A stretch of 64,000 nucleotides of DNA, from assembly GCA_026874595.1 (NCBI GenBank), contig CM049314.1, forward strand, positions 78,355,300 to 78,419,299. The letters are read 5' to 3'. The translations under genes were made by a program, and so were the position numbers. Below, piece after piece: positions 24,416-40,017 of the stretch (its first letter is position 1; every line of letters starts with the position of its first letter). Origin of the DNA: Sipunculus nudus. Taxonomy: Eukaryota; Annelida; Sipuncula; Golfingiida; Sipunculidae. The notes under the pieces were generated by a model. That model made no database searches. It saw nothing but the letters and a program-made list of their open reading frames with translations, and was not told the DNA's origin.

Positions 24416-24655
24416 GGCTTCTGTGGCTCAGAGGTAGAGCGCAGGACTCAAAGCCGGGAGCTCGTGGCTTCGAATCTCAGCCGAGGCGGTGAGGTTTTTC
24501 ACGGTCGGCCCCCACCTAGGGTGAGCGCTCTGCAGGCTTAATGGGAAGGCTGTGCCCCACAGCCGTGTATCACTCACAAATGAGTGCGTCTTTGGGGGGT
24601 TCCTCGGTGTTATGACCCAGCAATGGGGATGATTACACCCTCAGGACCCGCAGGT
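24416..24655 (+). mobile_element. tRNA-derived SINE, unit 3
   Basis: Same A-box and B-box as unit 1; GCCCCACAGCCGTG form. Confidence 0.7.
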
Positions 24656-27319
24656 GCTGTAGACACCAGGCCTGGGTGACACCAGGATACAAAGTAAAAA
24701 ATATGATAGGAAGCGAGTGCTACCGCCGTGTCAAGTAGTCCCAAAACCAAAATCGAAACTCTGCAGATGTACATACTTAGGTTAATAATTGAATAAGTCA
24801 GCATTAAAAAATAGAGGCAGTTACCTCCACCAAAAAAAAAATTTGCACACACAACATAAAATGTGTTAAATACAACCAAAGAGTGGATAATCTACCTTTT
24901 ATTTTCATTGATCGGAAATTTAAGGTCTGCTCCAGTACATCCATCAAAAGACTTAATAATCACGTTGCTTCCTTGAAAACCTGATCTGATCATTGTATTA
25001 TCTGCAGAAAGGCAGATTAATAGCATTATTTGATTAGGTGGATACAGGTTATGATAGGCTAGATTTAGCCCTAGTTCCAACCCAAAACAGATCTGATATA
25101 TGATTATAACCAGGTTTTAAATAAACGACCACAATATTGATACCTTTTCGCTTGAAGAAACACAATATTATGCATGTATTTCACAAATGCATTAACATTT
25201 TGTGGTTTCATTCCCAAGGGAAAACGTTCCAGAGTTAGAATGATTTATCAGAACATTTTTTGGGGAGACTCCATACTTCCATGATCCCATTTTGAACTTT
25301 GTATATTTTCATTTGTCGCCTCCAAGATCCACGTGCTATCCTGTGGTTTTCTTTCTAGAAGTCCAAATGTTCTGTTGGACATACTATTTTGACAGAATAA
25401 AGTATTTTTTCTAATGCGTAATATATCATTAATATAATATTTTAATATTTGTTCACAATTTATTTTACTTTATGTAACCAATATATATTAAGCGAAAATA
25501 TCAAGAATAAATTCACATGCTCGATGAGGCCGGTACAATATTCAAGAAACCAGTTTAGTCATAAGATATGTAATAAAAACAAAGTTGATAAAAGATAAAA
25601 TGTTTACATGAGATGTTTTAGAACATTGTAATATCAACATATAACATCAGACCCAAGATGATAGAGCTAATAGAGTAAATTGCTAATTCAGAGACTCTGA
25701 TTAAAAGGATTACATTATCTTGTTAAAGTCAAAATATATCAGTCAAATTCTTATTTTAAAAACATGTCTTTGAAGCATGTATAAAATATCGAAAGGAATC
25801 TACTATGCCTGGATTTAAAGGCAGACTATTTCTCAAATTAGGTCCTGTCACAACAGATTGTTTGTAACCATTTCCAGTTTGCTTGTTGGCTTAACAAGTA
25901 GTAGTTTTTATACTGTAGATCCCTTACCGAAATAAAAAAAACTTATTAAGAACCTTTTATCTGTTGCTTTTGTACTTTTAATTTTATGCTGTACATGTAG
26001 ATAGAAACAGAGTTTGCAAGCATGTATACTATTTTCATGCCGCAAAGTAATTTATGTTAATTTATACTATATTTTTGAGAGACAAGAAATAATTCATAAA
26101 GGGAAACTTGTTCAACATAATTTATTATGGAACAGATTTAATAGTTTTATGAGTGTAGATGATTGATTATAAATGTTTCTCTAGTTTTTTAAAACTCTTC
26201 ATGATAAAAATATCATATCTTGAACTTTTGTTGTAGGAATATACTTTTATGTATCTTGTCCGTGTGTAGTGCCATTTGTTGTTTTTGTACTGTATCATTA
26301 CATGTGTTTGTGTATCTGTATTGTTTTGAAATAATATAAACAAATGATTTATATATACAAAAACAAGATAATACAAAGACTGGACAGCATTATAATAAAC
26401 AGCATAAAAAGATACATACAAGAAACGTTAACATCGTTTCTCGCAACAACACTTGATTTTGCTTATGTTTCAGTAATGGGATTTTTTGTTAAATCATTTT
26501 GAGGTAATTGACAGACACCATCAGTAAAGCAAAATTGTCTTTTATAAACAACTGTCTCCAATAGTTTAGTTGACTTTATCGTACGAGAAATCGCGTTTAA
26601 GGAGAACCTAGTGCGGACTTTTAAATTCTGTATGAACATTCAAATGACGCAAGAGAGCCCCGTTACAGGGGTAAAGATAATTCTCGTATTATCTAACCAC
26701 TAAAACTGGTGGCTTGTTACAGTATCACGAACGAATGGTCTGTTAGGTGTATAGCAGGTGTTGACAGCAGTCGAAAATAACACGGTTAGCTGTGTATTTA
26801 GATGTCACGGTATGCCAGCAGCAAGTTCTTGGGTCCGGTAAGCCGAAAAAGTATTTATTATTTCTACTGGTAAAAAGTCGTAAAACACATTCCAGAATTG
26901 TAAATATTACAATGGCCCTTAAATTGAGGTTTCTCCCTTCCTTCTGCTTTTAGAGTTTTTTGGACACTTGACACTGATGTACTGCACCATCACTGACCAT
27001 CTTGGTTTTTCCTTGCATTTTAAGTTAGCATCATCTTTATCTAGCAGTTATCACCAGACCAGGGCCCCGAAATTACCCTGGCAGTTTTTACCTTTAACGA
27101 CTGAGGGACCCCCAATCTCCATGCAGAGTGACTAAAATTATTTTTATTTGTAATATATATATTCATGCTATATTTAAATGATGCTGATATATGATATATA
27201 TATATAAAGTTATACAAATATAGCGGAATCCAGTTTCGTCAGACATTTTTAATATTTTTTATTTTGAGGTGCTCGCTATATAGCAGCAGTCATTATACAA
27301 GGTTTTTGTATATATGTGG

Positions 27320-27541
27320 CTACACTGGTACAGCTGATATTTCACAAATATACACACATTTTGCCACCGCTGTGTCAACCATCCACGAGGAGTCGCGGTT
27401 TATCCTCAAATACGAATGTATCAGACTTAACTGTGGCTCCCAGTTCGCCCACCTTGTGAAGTTAACGGTTTCGCGGAAAACTCCATATCCATTTCTACCC
27501 ATCACGTCCCTCTACCTTCCGGCCTGTTGTTCAAACACACT
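27320..27541 (-). pseudogene. CTLD-C exon relic, unit 4
   Basis: Same reading as unit 3: TGA at the first Trp, shared frame change, intact WEPQ and YICE parts. Confidence 0.8.
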
Positions 27542-28315
27542 CTGTGAACGAGAGATACATAAACTCACCTCTAACTCCGTTTCCACTCTTACAGAGGAAG
27601 ACTTGATAGTTTCGCCTCTAGTTTCATGTTTCATGATTACTGCCCAAATTAAAAATAATTTCTCCTAATTTTAAACACATTTAACCTAGATCTCTACTTA
27701 AGATATACTAACGGTGCAGGTATCATTCTTGCCATTTATATACTAATATATTTATATATGTAGGTGTATTTATATGTGTATATAATTTGTGTATATATAA
27801 ATATCAGTAAATAATAAAAAGCGCTGAAAATATTTATTTTAAATAGAGGTATCAATCCTCGCTATTGGAAGTCAAAATACTACAACTGACTACTTCAAAC
27901 GTATCTTTAGTTGTCATTAGATTTATAGGACCTGATACTAGCCTAATATACACTACTATAACACATATAGAAAATGTAGTTTTTCTTTATCACCATTTTT
28001 TACTCAACCTTAAATATATTGGTGCACAATTCCATTCATAATGTGCAACTCTTTCTTCATACTATGACCGTACACATATTAGTTGAGGAGTCTTACTTAA
28101 ATGTGTGGCCCTTCTCAAAGGCATACTGGAATGATGAGGCATTGGTTTATCAAATGTTTATTAATAATGACAATATCGAGCAATTTATTAAAACGGATAG
28201 AATTGAATACAACAAAATAACAGACATCTCTGGATGGCAGTTTTGTGAAACTTGTGGGCATGAGTAGCACAGGGTAACAGAATGACAGAAATGCGCAAAA
28301 TTTATGAAACATACC

Positions 28316-28555
28316 GGCTTCTGTGGCTCAGAGGTAGAGCGCAGGACTCAAAGCCGGGAGCTCGTGGCTTCGAATCTCAGCCGAGGCGGTGAGGTTTTTC
28401 ACGGTCGGCCCCCACCTAGGGTGAGCGCTCTGCAGGCTTAATGGGAAGGCTGTGCCCCACAGCCGTGTATCACTCACAAATGAGTGCGTCTTTGGGGGGT
28501 TCCTCGGTGTTATGACCCAGCAATGGGGATGATTACACCCTCAGGACCCGCAGGT
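28316..28555 (+). mobile_element. tRNA-derived SINE, unit 4
   Basis: As unit 3. Confidence 0.7.
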
Positions 28556-31220
28556 GCTGTAGACACCGGGCCTGGGTGACACCAGGATACAAAGTAAAAA
28601 ATATGATAGGAAGCGAGTGCTACCGCCGTGTCAAGTAGTCCCAAAACCAAAATCGAAACTCTGCAGATGTACATACTTAGGTTAATAATTGAATAAGTCA
28701 GCATTAAAAAATAGAGGCAGTTACCTCCACCAAAAAAAAAAATTTGCACACACAACATAAAATGTGTTAAATACAACCAAAGAGTGGATAATCTACCTTT
28801 TATTTTCATTGATCGGAAATTTAAGGTCTGCTCCAGTACATCCATCAAAAGACTTAATAATCACGTTGCTTCCTTGAAAACCTGATCTGATCATTGTATT
28901 ATCTGCAGAAAGGCAGATTAATAGCATTATTTGATTAGGTGGATACAGGTTATGATAGGCTAGATTTAGCCCTAGTTCCAACCCAAAACAGATCTGATAT
29001 ATGATTATAACCAGGTTTTAAATAAACGACCACAATATTGATACCTTTTCGCTTGAAGAAACACAATATTATGCATGTATTTCACAAATGCATTAACATT
29101 TTGTGGTTTCATTCCCAAGGGAAAACGTTCCAGAGTTAGAATGATTTATCAGAACATTTTTTGGGGAGACTCCATACTTCCATGATCCCATTTTGAACTT
29201 TGTATATTTTCATTTGTCGCCTCCAAGATCCACGTGCTATCCTGTGGTTTTCTTTCTAGAAGTCCAAATGTTCTGTTGGACATACTATTTTGACAGAATA
29301 AAGTATTTTTTCTAATGCGTAATATATCATTAATATAATATTTTAATATTTGTTCACAATTTATTTTACTTTATGTAACCAATATATATTAAGCGAAAAT
29401 ATCAAGAATAAATTCACATGCTCGATGAGGCCGGTACAATATTCAAGAAACCAGTTTAGTCATAAGATATGTAATAAAAACAAAGTTGATAAAAGATAAA
29501 ATGTTTACATGAGATGTTTTAGAACATTGTAATATCAACATATAACATCAGACCCAAGATGATAGAGCTAATAGAGTAAATTGCTAATTCAGAGACTCTG
29601 ATTAAAAGGATTACATTATCTTGTTAAAGTCAAAATATATCAGTCAAATTCTTATTTTAAAAACATGTCTTTGAAGCATGTATAAAATATCGAAAGGAAT
29701 CTACTATGCCTGGATTTAAAGGCAGACTATTTCTCAAATTAGGTCCTGTCACAACAGATTGTTTGTAACCATTTCCAGTTTGCTTGTTGGCTTAACAAGT
29801 AGTAGTTTTTATACTGTAGATCCCTTACCGAAATAAAAAAAACTTATTAAGAACCTTTTATCTGTTGCTTTTGTACTTTTAATTTTCTGCTGTACATGTA
29901 GATAGAAACAGAGTTTGCAAGCATGTATACTATTTTCATGCCGCAAAGTAATTTATGTTAATTTATACTATATTTTTGAGAGACAAGAAATAATTCATAA
30001 AGGGAAACTTGTTCAACATAATTTATTATGGAACAGATTTAATAGTTTTATGAGTGTAGATGATTGATTATAAATGTTTCTCTAGTTTTTTAAAACTCTT
30101 CATGATAAAAATATCATATCTTGAACTTTTGTTGTAGGAATATACTTTTATGTATCTTGTCTGTGTGTAGTGCAATTTGTTGTTTTTGTACTGTATCATT
30201 ACATGTGTTTGTGTATCTGTATTGTTTTGAAATAATATAAACAAATGATTTATATATACAAAAACAAGATAATACAAAGACTGGACAGCATTATAATAAA
30301 CAGCATAAAAAGATACATACAAGAAACGTTAACATCGTTTCTCGCAACAACACTTGATTTTGCTTATGTTTCAGTAATGGGATTTTTTGTTAAATCATTT
30401 TGAGGTAATTGATAGACACCATCAGTAAAGCAAAATTGTCTTTTATTAACAACTGTCTCCAATAGTTTAGTTGACTTTATCGTACGAGAAATCGCGTTTA
30501 AGGAGATCCTAGTGCGGACTTTTAAATTCTGTATGAACATTCAAATGACGCACGAGAGCCCCGTTACAGGGGTAAAGATAATTCTCGTATTATCTAACCA
30601 CTAAAACTGGTGGCTTGTTACAGTATCACGAACGAATGGTCTGTTAGGTGTATAGCAGGTGTTGACAGCAGGCGAAAATAACACGGTTAGCTGTGTATTT
30701 AGATGTCACGGTATGCCAGCAGCAAGTTCTTGGGTCCGGTAAGCCGAAAAAGTATTTATTATTTCTACTGGTAAAAAGTCGTAAAACACATTCCAGAATT
30801 GTAAATATTACAATGGCCCTTAAATTGAGGTTTCTCCCTTCCTTCTGCTTTTAGAGTTTTTTGGACACTTGACACTGATGTACTGCACCATCACTGACCA
30901 TCTTGGTTTTTCCTTGCATTTTAAGTTAGCATCATCTTTATCTAGCAGTTATCACCAGACCAGGGCCCCGAAATTACCCTGGCAGTTTTTACCTTTAACG
31001 ACTGAGGGACCCCCAATCTCCATGCAGAGTGACTAAAATTATTTTTATTTGTAATATATATATTCATGCTATATTTAAATGATGCTGATATATGATATAT
31101 ATATATAAAGTTATACAAATATAGCGGAATCCAGTTTCGTCAGACATTTTTAATATTTTTTATTTTGAGGTGCTCGCTATATAGCAGCAGTCATTATACA
31201 AGGTTTTTGTATATATGTGG

Positions 31221-31442
31221 CTACACTGGTACAGCTGATATTTCACAAATATACACACATTTTGCCACCGCTGTGTCAACCATCCACGAGGAGTCGCGGT
31301 TTATCCTCAAATACGAATGTATCAGACTTAACTGTGGCTCCCAGTTCGCCCACCTTGTGAAGTTAACGGTTTCGCGGAAAACTCCATATCCATTTCTACC
31401 CATCACGTCCCTCTACCTTCCGGCCTGTTGTTCAAACACACT
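31221..31442 (-). pseudogene. CTLD-C exon relic, unit 5
   Basis: Same reading as unit 3. Confidence 0.8.
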
Positions 31443-32216
31443 CTGTGAACGAGAGATACATAAACTCACCTCTAACTCCGTTTCCACTCTTACAGAGGAA
31501 GACTTGATAGTTTCGCCTCTAGTTTCATGTTTCATGATTACTGCCCAAATTAAAAATAATTTCTCCTAATTTTAAACACATTTAACCTAGATCTCTAATT
31601 AAGATATACTAACGGTGCAGGTATCATTCTTGCCATTTATATACTAATATATTTATATATGTAGGTGTATTTATATGTGTATATAATTTGTGTATATATA
31701 AATATCAGTATATGATAAAAAGCGCTGAAAATATTTATTTTAAATAGAGGTATCAATCCTCGCTATTGGAAGTCAAAATACTACAACTGACTACTTCAAA
31801 CGTATCTTTAGTTGTCATTAGATTTATAGGACCTGATACTAGCCTAATATACACTACTATAACACATATAGAAAATGTAGTTTTTCTTTATCACCATTTT
31901 TTACTCAACCTTAAATATATTGGTGCACAATTCCATTCATAATGTGCAACTCTTTCTTCATACTATGACCGTACACATATTAGTTGAGGAGTCTTACTTA
32001 AATGTGTGGCCCTTCTCAAAGGCATACTGGAATGATGAGGCATTGGTTTATCAAATGTTTATTAATAATGACAATATCGAGCAATTTATTAAAACGGATA
32101 GAATTGAATACAACAAAATAACAGACATCTCTGGATGGCAGTTTTGTGAAACTTGTGGGCATGAGTAGCACAGGGTAACAGAATGACAGAAATGCGCAAA
32201 ATTTATGAAACATACC

Positions 32217-32456
32217 GGCTTCTGTGGCTCAGAGGTAGAGCGCAGGACTCAAAGCCGGGAGCTCGTGGCTTCGAATCTCAGCCGAGGCGGTGAGGTTTTT
32301 CACGGTCGGCCCCCACCTAGGGTGAGCGCTCTGCAGGCTTAATGGGAAGGCTGTGCCCCACAGCCGTGTATCACTCACAAATGAGTGCGTCTTTGGGGGG
32401 TTCCTCGGTGTTATGACCCAGCAATGGGGATGATTACACCCTCAGGACCCGCAGGT
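32217..32456 (+). mobile_element. tRNA-derived SINE, unit 5
   Basis: As unit 3. Confidence 0.7.
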
Positions 32457-35120
32457 GCTGTAGACACCAGGCCTGGGTGACACCAGGATACAAAGTAAAA
32501 AATATGATAGGAAGCGAGTGCTACCGCCGTGTCAAGTAGTCCCAAAACCAAAATCGAAACTCTGCAGATGTACATACTTAGGTTAATAATTGAATAAGTC
32601 AGCATTAAAAAATAGAGGCAGTTACCTCCACCAAAAAAAAAATTTGCACACACAACATAAAATGTGTTAAATACAACCAAAGAGTGGATAATCTACCTTT
32701 TATTTTCATTGATCGGAAATTTAAGGTCTGCTCCAGTACATCCATCAAAAGACTTAATAATCACGTTGCTTCCTTGAAAACCTGATCTGATCATTGTATT
32801 ATCTGCAGAAAGGCAGTTTAATAGCATTATTTGATTAGGTGGATACAGGTTATGATAGGCTAGATTTAGCCCTAGTTCCAACCCAAAACAGATCTGATAT
32901 ATGATTATAACCAGGTTTTAAATAAACGACCACAATATTGATACCTTTTCGCTTGAAGAAACACAATATTATGCATGTATTTCACAAATGCATTAACATT
33001 TTGTGGTTTCATTCCCAAGGGAAAACGTTCCAGAGTTAGAATGATTTATCAGAACATTTTTTGGGGAGACTCCATACTTCCATGATCCCATTTTGAACTT
33101 TGTATATTTTCATTTGTCGCCTCCAAGATCCACGTGCTATCCTGTGGTTTTCTTTCTAGAAGTCCAAATGTTCTGTTGGACATACTATTTTGACAGAATA
33201 AAGTATTTTTTCTAATGCGTAATATATCATTAATATAATATTTTAATATTTGTTCACAATTTATTTTACTTTATGTAACCAATATATATTAAGCGAAAAT
33301 ATCAAGAATAAATTCACATGCTCGATGAGGCCGGTACAATATTCAAGAAACCAGTTTAGTCATAAGATATGTAATAAAAACAAAGTTGATAAAAGATAAA
33401 ATGTTTACATGAGATGTTTTAGAACATTGTAATATCAACATATAACATCAGACCCAAGATGATAGAGCTAATAGAGTAAATTGCTAATTCAGAGACTCTG
33501 ATTAAAAGGATTACATTATCTTGTTAAAGTCAAAATATATCAGTCAAATTCTTATTTTAAAAACATGTCTTTGAAGCATGTATAAAATATCGAAAGGAAT
33601 CTACTATGCCTGGATTTAAAGGCAGACTATTTCTCAAATTAGGTCCTGTCACAACAGATTGTTTGTAACCATTTCCAGTTTGCTTGTTGGCTTAACAAGT
33701 AGTAGTTTTTATACTGTAGATCCCTTACCGAAATAAAAAAAACTTATTAAGAACCTTTTATCTGTTGCTTTTGTACTTTTAATTTTATGCTGTACATGTA
33801 GATAGAAACAGAGTTTGCAAGCATGTATACTATTTTCATGCCGCAAAGTAATTTATGTTAATTTATACTATATTTTTGAGAGACAAGAAATAATTCATAA
33901 AGGGAAACTTGTTCAACATAATTTATTATGGAACAGATTTAATAGTTTTATGAGTGTAGATGATTGATTATAAATGTTTCTCTAGTTTTTTAAAACTCTT
34001 CATGATAAAAATATCATATCTTGAACTTTTGTTGTAGGAATATACTTTTATGTATCTTGTCCGTGTGTAGTACCATTTGTTGTTTTTGTACTGTATCATT
34101 ACATGTGTTTGTGTATCTGTATTGTTTTGAAATAATATAAACAAATGATTTATATATACAAAAACAAGATAATACAAAGACTGGACAGCATTATAATAAA
34201 CAGCATAAAAAGATACATACAAGAAACGTTAACATCGTTTCTCGCAACAACACTTGATTTTGCTTATGTTTCAGTAATGGGATTTTTTGTTAAATCATTT
34301 TGAGGTAATTGACAGACACCATCAGTAAAGCAAAATTGTCTTTTATAAACAACTGTCTCCAATAGTTTAGTTGACTTTATCGTACGAGAAATCGCGTTTA
34401 AGGAGAACCTAGTGCGGACTTTTAAATTCTGTATGAACATTCAAATGACGCAAGAGAGCCCCGTTACAGGGGTAAAGATAATTCTCGTATTATCTAACCA
34501 CTAAAACTGGTGGCTTGTTACAGTATCACGAACGAATGGTCTGTTAGGTGTATAGCAGGTGTTGACAGCAGTCGAAAATAACACGGTTAGCTGTGTATTT
34601 AGATGTCACGGTATGCCAGCAGCAAGTTCTTGGGTCCGGTAAGCCGAAAAAGTATTTATTATTTCTACTGGTAAAAAGTCGTAAAACACATTCCAGAATT
34701 GTAAATATTACAATGGCCCTTAAATTGAGGTTTCTCCCTTCCTTCTGCTTTTAGAGTTTTTTGGACACTTGACACTGATGTACTGCACCATCACTGACCA
34801 TCTTGGTTTTTCCTTGCATTTTAAGTTAGCATCATCTTTATCTAGCAGTTATCACCAGACCAGGGCCCCGAAATTACCCTGGCAGTTTTTACCTTTAACG
34901 ACTGAGGGACCCCCAATCTCCATGCAGAGTGACTAAAATTATTTTTATTTGTAATATATATATTCATGCTATATTTAAATGATGCTGATATATGATATAT
35001 ATATATAAAGTTATACAAATATAGCGGAATCCAGTTTCGTCAGACATTTTTAATATTTTTTATTTTGAGGTGCTCGCTATATAGCAGCAGTCATTATACA
35101 AGGTTTTTGTATATATGTGG

Positions 35121-35342
35121 CTACACTGGTACAGCTGATATTTCACAAATATACACACATTTTGCCACCGCTGTGTCAACCATCCACGAGGAGTCGCGGT
35201 TTATCCTCAAATACGAATGTATCAGACTTAACTGTGGCTCCCAGTTCGCCCACCTTGTGAAGTTAACGGTTTCGCGGAAAACTCCATATCCATTTCTACC
35301 CATCACGTCACTCTACCTTCCGGCCTGTTGTTCAAACACACT
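35121..35342 (-). pseudogene. CTLD-C exon relic, unit 6
   Basis: Same reading as unit 3, with one private base change in the early part (CACGTCACTC). Confidence 0.8.
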
Positions 35343-36116
35343 CTGTGAACGAGAGATACATAAACTCACCTCTAACTCCGTTTCCACTCTTACAGAGGAA
35401 GACTTGATAGTTTCGCCTCTAGTTTCATGTTTCATGATTACTGCCCAAATTAAAAATAATTTCTCCTAATTTTAAACACATTTAACCTAGATCTCTACTT
35501 AAGATATACTAACGGTGCAGGTATCATTCTTGCCATTTATATACTAATATATTTATATATGTAGGTGTATTTATATGTGTATATAATTTGTGTATATATA
35601 AATATCAGTAAATAATAAAAAGCGCTGAAAATATTTATTTTAAATAGAGGTATCAATCCTCGCTATTGGAAGTCAAAATACTACAACTGACTACTTCAAA
35701 CGTATCTTTAGTTGTCATTAGATTTATAGGACCTGATACTAGCCTAATATACACTACTATAACACATATAGAAAATGTAGTTTTTCTTTATCACCATTTT
35801 TTACTCAACCTTAAATATATTGGTGCACAATTCCATTCATAATGTGCAACTCTTTCTTCATACTATGACCGTACACATATTAGTTGAGGAGTCTTACTTA
35901 AATGTGTGGCCCTTCTCAAAGGCATACTGGAATGATGAGGCATTGGTTTATCAAATGTTTATTAATAATGACAATATCGAGCAATTTATTAAAACGGATA
36001 GAATTGAATACAACAAAATAACAGACATCTCTGGATGGCAGTTTTGTGAAACTTGTGGGCATGAGTAGCACAGGGTAACAGAATGACAGAAATGCGCAAA
36101 ATTTATGAAACATACC

Positions 36117-36356
36117 GGCTTCTGTGGCTCAGAGGTAGAGCGCAGGACTCAAAGCCGGGAGCTCGTGGCTTCGAATCTCAGCCGAGGCGGTGAGGTTTTT
36201 CACGGTCGGCCCCCACCTAGGGTGAGCGCTCTGCAGGCTTAATGGGAAGGCTGTGCCCCACAGCCGTGTATCACTCACAAATGAGTGCGTCTTTGGGGGG
36301 TTCCTCGGTGTTATGACCCAGCAATGGGGATGATTACACCCTCAGGACCCGCAGGT
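36117..36356 (+). mobile_element. tRNA-derived SINE, unit 6
   Basis: As unit 3. Confidence 0.7.
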
Positions 36357-39021
36357 GCTGTAGACACCGGGCCTGGGTGACACCAGGATACAAAGTAAAA
36401 AATATGATAGGAAGCGAGTGCTACCGCCGTGTCAAGTAGTCCCAAAACCAAAATCGAAACTCTGCAGATGTACATACTTAGGTTAATAATTGAATAAGTC
36501 AGCATTAAAAAATAGAGGCAGTTACCTCCACCAAAAAAAAAAATTTGCACACACAACATAAAATGTGTTAAATACAACCAAAGAGTGGATAATCTACCTT
36601 TTATTTTCATTGATCGGAAATTTAAGGTCTGCTCCAGTACATCCATCAAAAGACTTAATAATCACGTTGCTTCCTTGAAAACCTGATCTGATCATTGTAT
36701 TATCTGCAGAAAGGCAGATTAATAGCATTATTTGATTAGGTGGATACAGGTTATGATAGGCTAGATTTAGCCCTAGTTCCAACCCAAAACAGATCTGATA
36801 TATGATTATAACCAGGTTTTAAATAAACGACCACAATATTGATACCTTTTCGCTTGAAGAAACACAATATTATGCATGTATTTCACAAATGCATTAACAT
36901 TTTGTGGTTTCATTCCCAAGGGAAAACGTTCCAGAGTTAGAATGATTTATCAGAACATTTTTTGGGGAGACTCCATACTTCCATGATCCCATTTTGAACT
37001 TTGTATATTTTCATTTGTCGCCTCCAAGATCCACGTGCTATCCTGTGGTTTTCTTTCTAGAAGTCCAAATGTTCTGTTGGACATACTATTTTGACAGAAT
37101 AAAGTATTTTTTCTAATGCGTAATATATCATTAATATAATATTTTAATATTTGTTCACAATTTATTTTACTTTATGTAACCAATATATATTAAGCGAAAA
37201 TATCAAGAATAAATTCACATGCTCGATGAGGCCGGTACAATATTCAAGAAACCAGTTTAGTCATAAGATATGTAATAAAAACAAAGTTGATAAAAGATAA
37301 AATGTTTACATGAGATGTTTTAGAACATTGTAATATCAACATATAACATCAGACCCAAGATGATAGAGCTAATAGAGTAAATTGCTAATTCAGAGACTCT
37401 GATTAAAAGGATTACATTATCTTGTTAAAGTCAAAATATATCAGTCAAATTCTTATTTTAAAAACATGTCTTTGAAGCATGTATAAAATATCGAAAGGAA
37501 TCTACTATGCCTGGATTTAAAGGCAGACTATTTCTCAAATTAGGTCCTGTCACAACAGATTGTTTGTAACCATTTCCAGTTTGCTTGTTGGCTTAACAAG
37601 TAGTAGTTTTTATACTGTAGATCCCTTACCGAAATAAAAAAAACTTATTAAGAACCTTTTATCTGTTGCTTTTGTACTTTTAATTTTCTGCTGTACATGT
37701 AGATAGAAACAGAGTTTGCAAGCATGTATACTATTTTCATGCCGCAAAGTAATTTATGTTAATTTATACTATATTTTTGAGAGACAAGAAATAATTCATA
37801 AAGGGAAACTTGTTCAACATAATTTATTATGGAACAGATTTAATAGTTTTATGAGTGTAGATGATTGATTATAAATGTTTCTCTAGTTTTTTAAAACTCT
37901 TCATGATAAAAATATCATATCTTGAACTTTTGTTGTAGGAATATACTTTTATGTATCTTGTCTGTGTGTAGTGCAATTTGTTGTTTTTGTACTGTATCAT
38001 TACATGTGTTTGTGTATCTGTATTGTTTTGAAATAATATAAACAAATGATTTATATATACAAAAACAAGATAATACAAAGACTGGACAGCATTATAATAA
38101 ACAGCATAAAAAGATACATACAAGAAACGTTAACATCGTTTCTCGCAACAACACTTGATTTTGCTTATGTTTCAGTAATGGGATTTTTTGTTAAATCATT
38201 TTGAGGTAATTGATAGACACCATCAGTAAAGCAAAATTGTCTTTTATTAACAACTGTCTCCAATGGTTTAGTTGACTTTATCGTACGAGAAATCGCGTTT
38301 AAGGAGAACCTAGTGCGGACTTTTAAATTCTGTATGAACATTCAAATGACGCACGAGAGCCCCGTTACAGGGGTAAAGATAATTCTCGTATTATCTAACC
38401 ACTAAAACTGGTGGCTTGTTACAGTATCACGAACGAATGGTCTGTTAGGTGTATAGCAGGTGTTGACAGCAGGCGAAAATAACACGGTTAGCTGTGTATT
38501 TAGATGTCACGGTATGCCAGCAGCAAGTTCTTGGGTCCGGTAAGCCGAAAAAGTATTTATTATTTCTACTGGTAAAAAGTCGTAAAACACATTCCAGAAT
38601 TGTAAATATTACAATGGCCCTTAAATTGAGGTTTCTCCCTTCCTTCTGCTTTTAGAGTTTTTTGGACACTTGACACTGATGTACTGCACCATCACTGACC
38701 ATCTTGGTTTTTCCTTGCATTTTAAGTTAGCATCATCTTTATCTAGCAGTTATCACCAGACCAGGGCCCCGAAATTACCCTGGCAGTTTTTACCTTTAAC
38801 GACTGAGGGACCCCCAATCTCCATGCAGAGTGACTAAAATTATTTTTATTTGTAATATATATATTCATGCTATATTTAAATGATGCTGATATATGATATA
38901 TATATATAAAGTTATACAAATATAGCGGAATCCAGTTTCGTCAGACATTTTTAATATTTTTTATTTTGAGGTGCTCGCTATATAGCAGCAGTCATTATAC
39001 AAGGTTTTTGTATATATGTGG

Positions 39022-39243
39022 CTACACTGGTACAGCTGTTATTTCACAAATATACACACATTTTGCCACCGCTGTGTCAACCATCCACGAGGAGTCGCGG
39101 TTTATCCTCAAATACGAATGTATCAGACTTAACTGTGGCTCCCAGTTCGCCCACCTTGTGAAGTTAACGGTTTCGCGGAAAACTCCATATCCATTTCTAC
39201 CCATCACGTCCCTCTACCTTCCGGCCTGTTGTTCAAACACACT
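39022..39243 (-). pseudogene. CTLD-C exon relic, unit 7
   Basis: Same as unit 3, except that the residue after CEI is Thr instead of Ser (ATTTCACAAATA context). Confidence 0.8.
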
Positions 39244-40017
39244 CTGTGAACGAGAGATACATAAACTCACCTCTAACTCCGTTTCCACTCTTACAGAGGA
39301 AGACTTGATAGTTTCGCCTCTAGTTTCATGTTTCATGATTACTGCCCAAATTAAAAATAATTTCTCCTAATTTTAAACACATTTAACCTAGATCTCTAAT
39401 TAAGATATACTAACGGTGCAGGTATCATTCTTGCCATTTATATACTAATATATTTATATATGTAGGTGTATTTATATGTGTATATAATTTGTGTATATAT
39501 AAATATCAGTATATGATAAAAAGCGCTGAAAATATTTATTTTAAATAGAGGTATCAATCCTCGCTATTGGAAGTCAAAATACTACAACTGACTACTTCAA
39601 ACGTATCTTTAGTTGTCATTAGATTTATAGGACCTGATACTAGCCTAATATACACTACTATAACACATATAGAAAATGTAGTTTTTCTTTATCACCATTT
39701 TTTACTCAACCTTAAATATATTGGTGCACAATTCCATTCATAATGTGCAACTCTTTCTTCATACTATGACCGTACACATATTAGTTGAGGAGTCTTACTT
39801 AAATGTGTGGCCCTTCTCAAAGGCATACTGGAATGATGAGGCATTGGTTTATCAAATGTTTATTAATAATGACAATATCGAGCAATTTATTAAAACGGAT
39901 AGAATTGAATACAACAAAATAACAGACATCTCTGGATGGCAGTTTTGTGAAACTTGTGGGCATGAGTAGCACAGGGTAACAGAATGACAGAAATGCGCAA
40001 AATTTATGAAACATACC

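Larger units (their letters stand above)
23309..27208 (+). repeat. Array unit 3 (class b)
   Basis: Class-b variants: TTATAAACAAC near 26543, CAAGAGAGCC near 26650, CAGTCGAAAA near 26767, CTCTAATTAAG near 23792, TTTTATGCTG near 25983. Confidence 0.95.
27209..31109 (+). repeat. Array unit 4 (class a)
   Basis: Class-a variants at all diagnostic sites. It shares CAGTAAATAATAAA (near 27806) with unit 6 and GGAGATCC with unit 2. Confidence 0.95.
31110..35009 (+). repeat. Array unit 5 (class b)
   Basis: Class-b variants at all diagnostic sites. It shares GGCAGTTTAATAG (near 32813) with unit 7 and with the single copy at 46446-49345. Confidence 0.95.
35010..38910 (+). repeat. Array unit 6 (class a)
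   Basis: Class a, but with GGAGAACC instead of GGAGATCC and a private CAATGGTTTAG near 38261. It also has a private change CACGTCACTC near 35305. Confidence 0.95.
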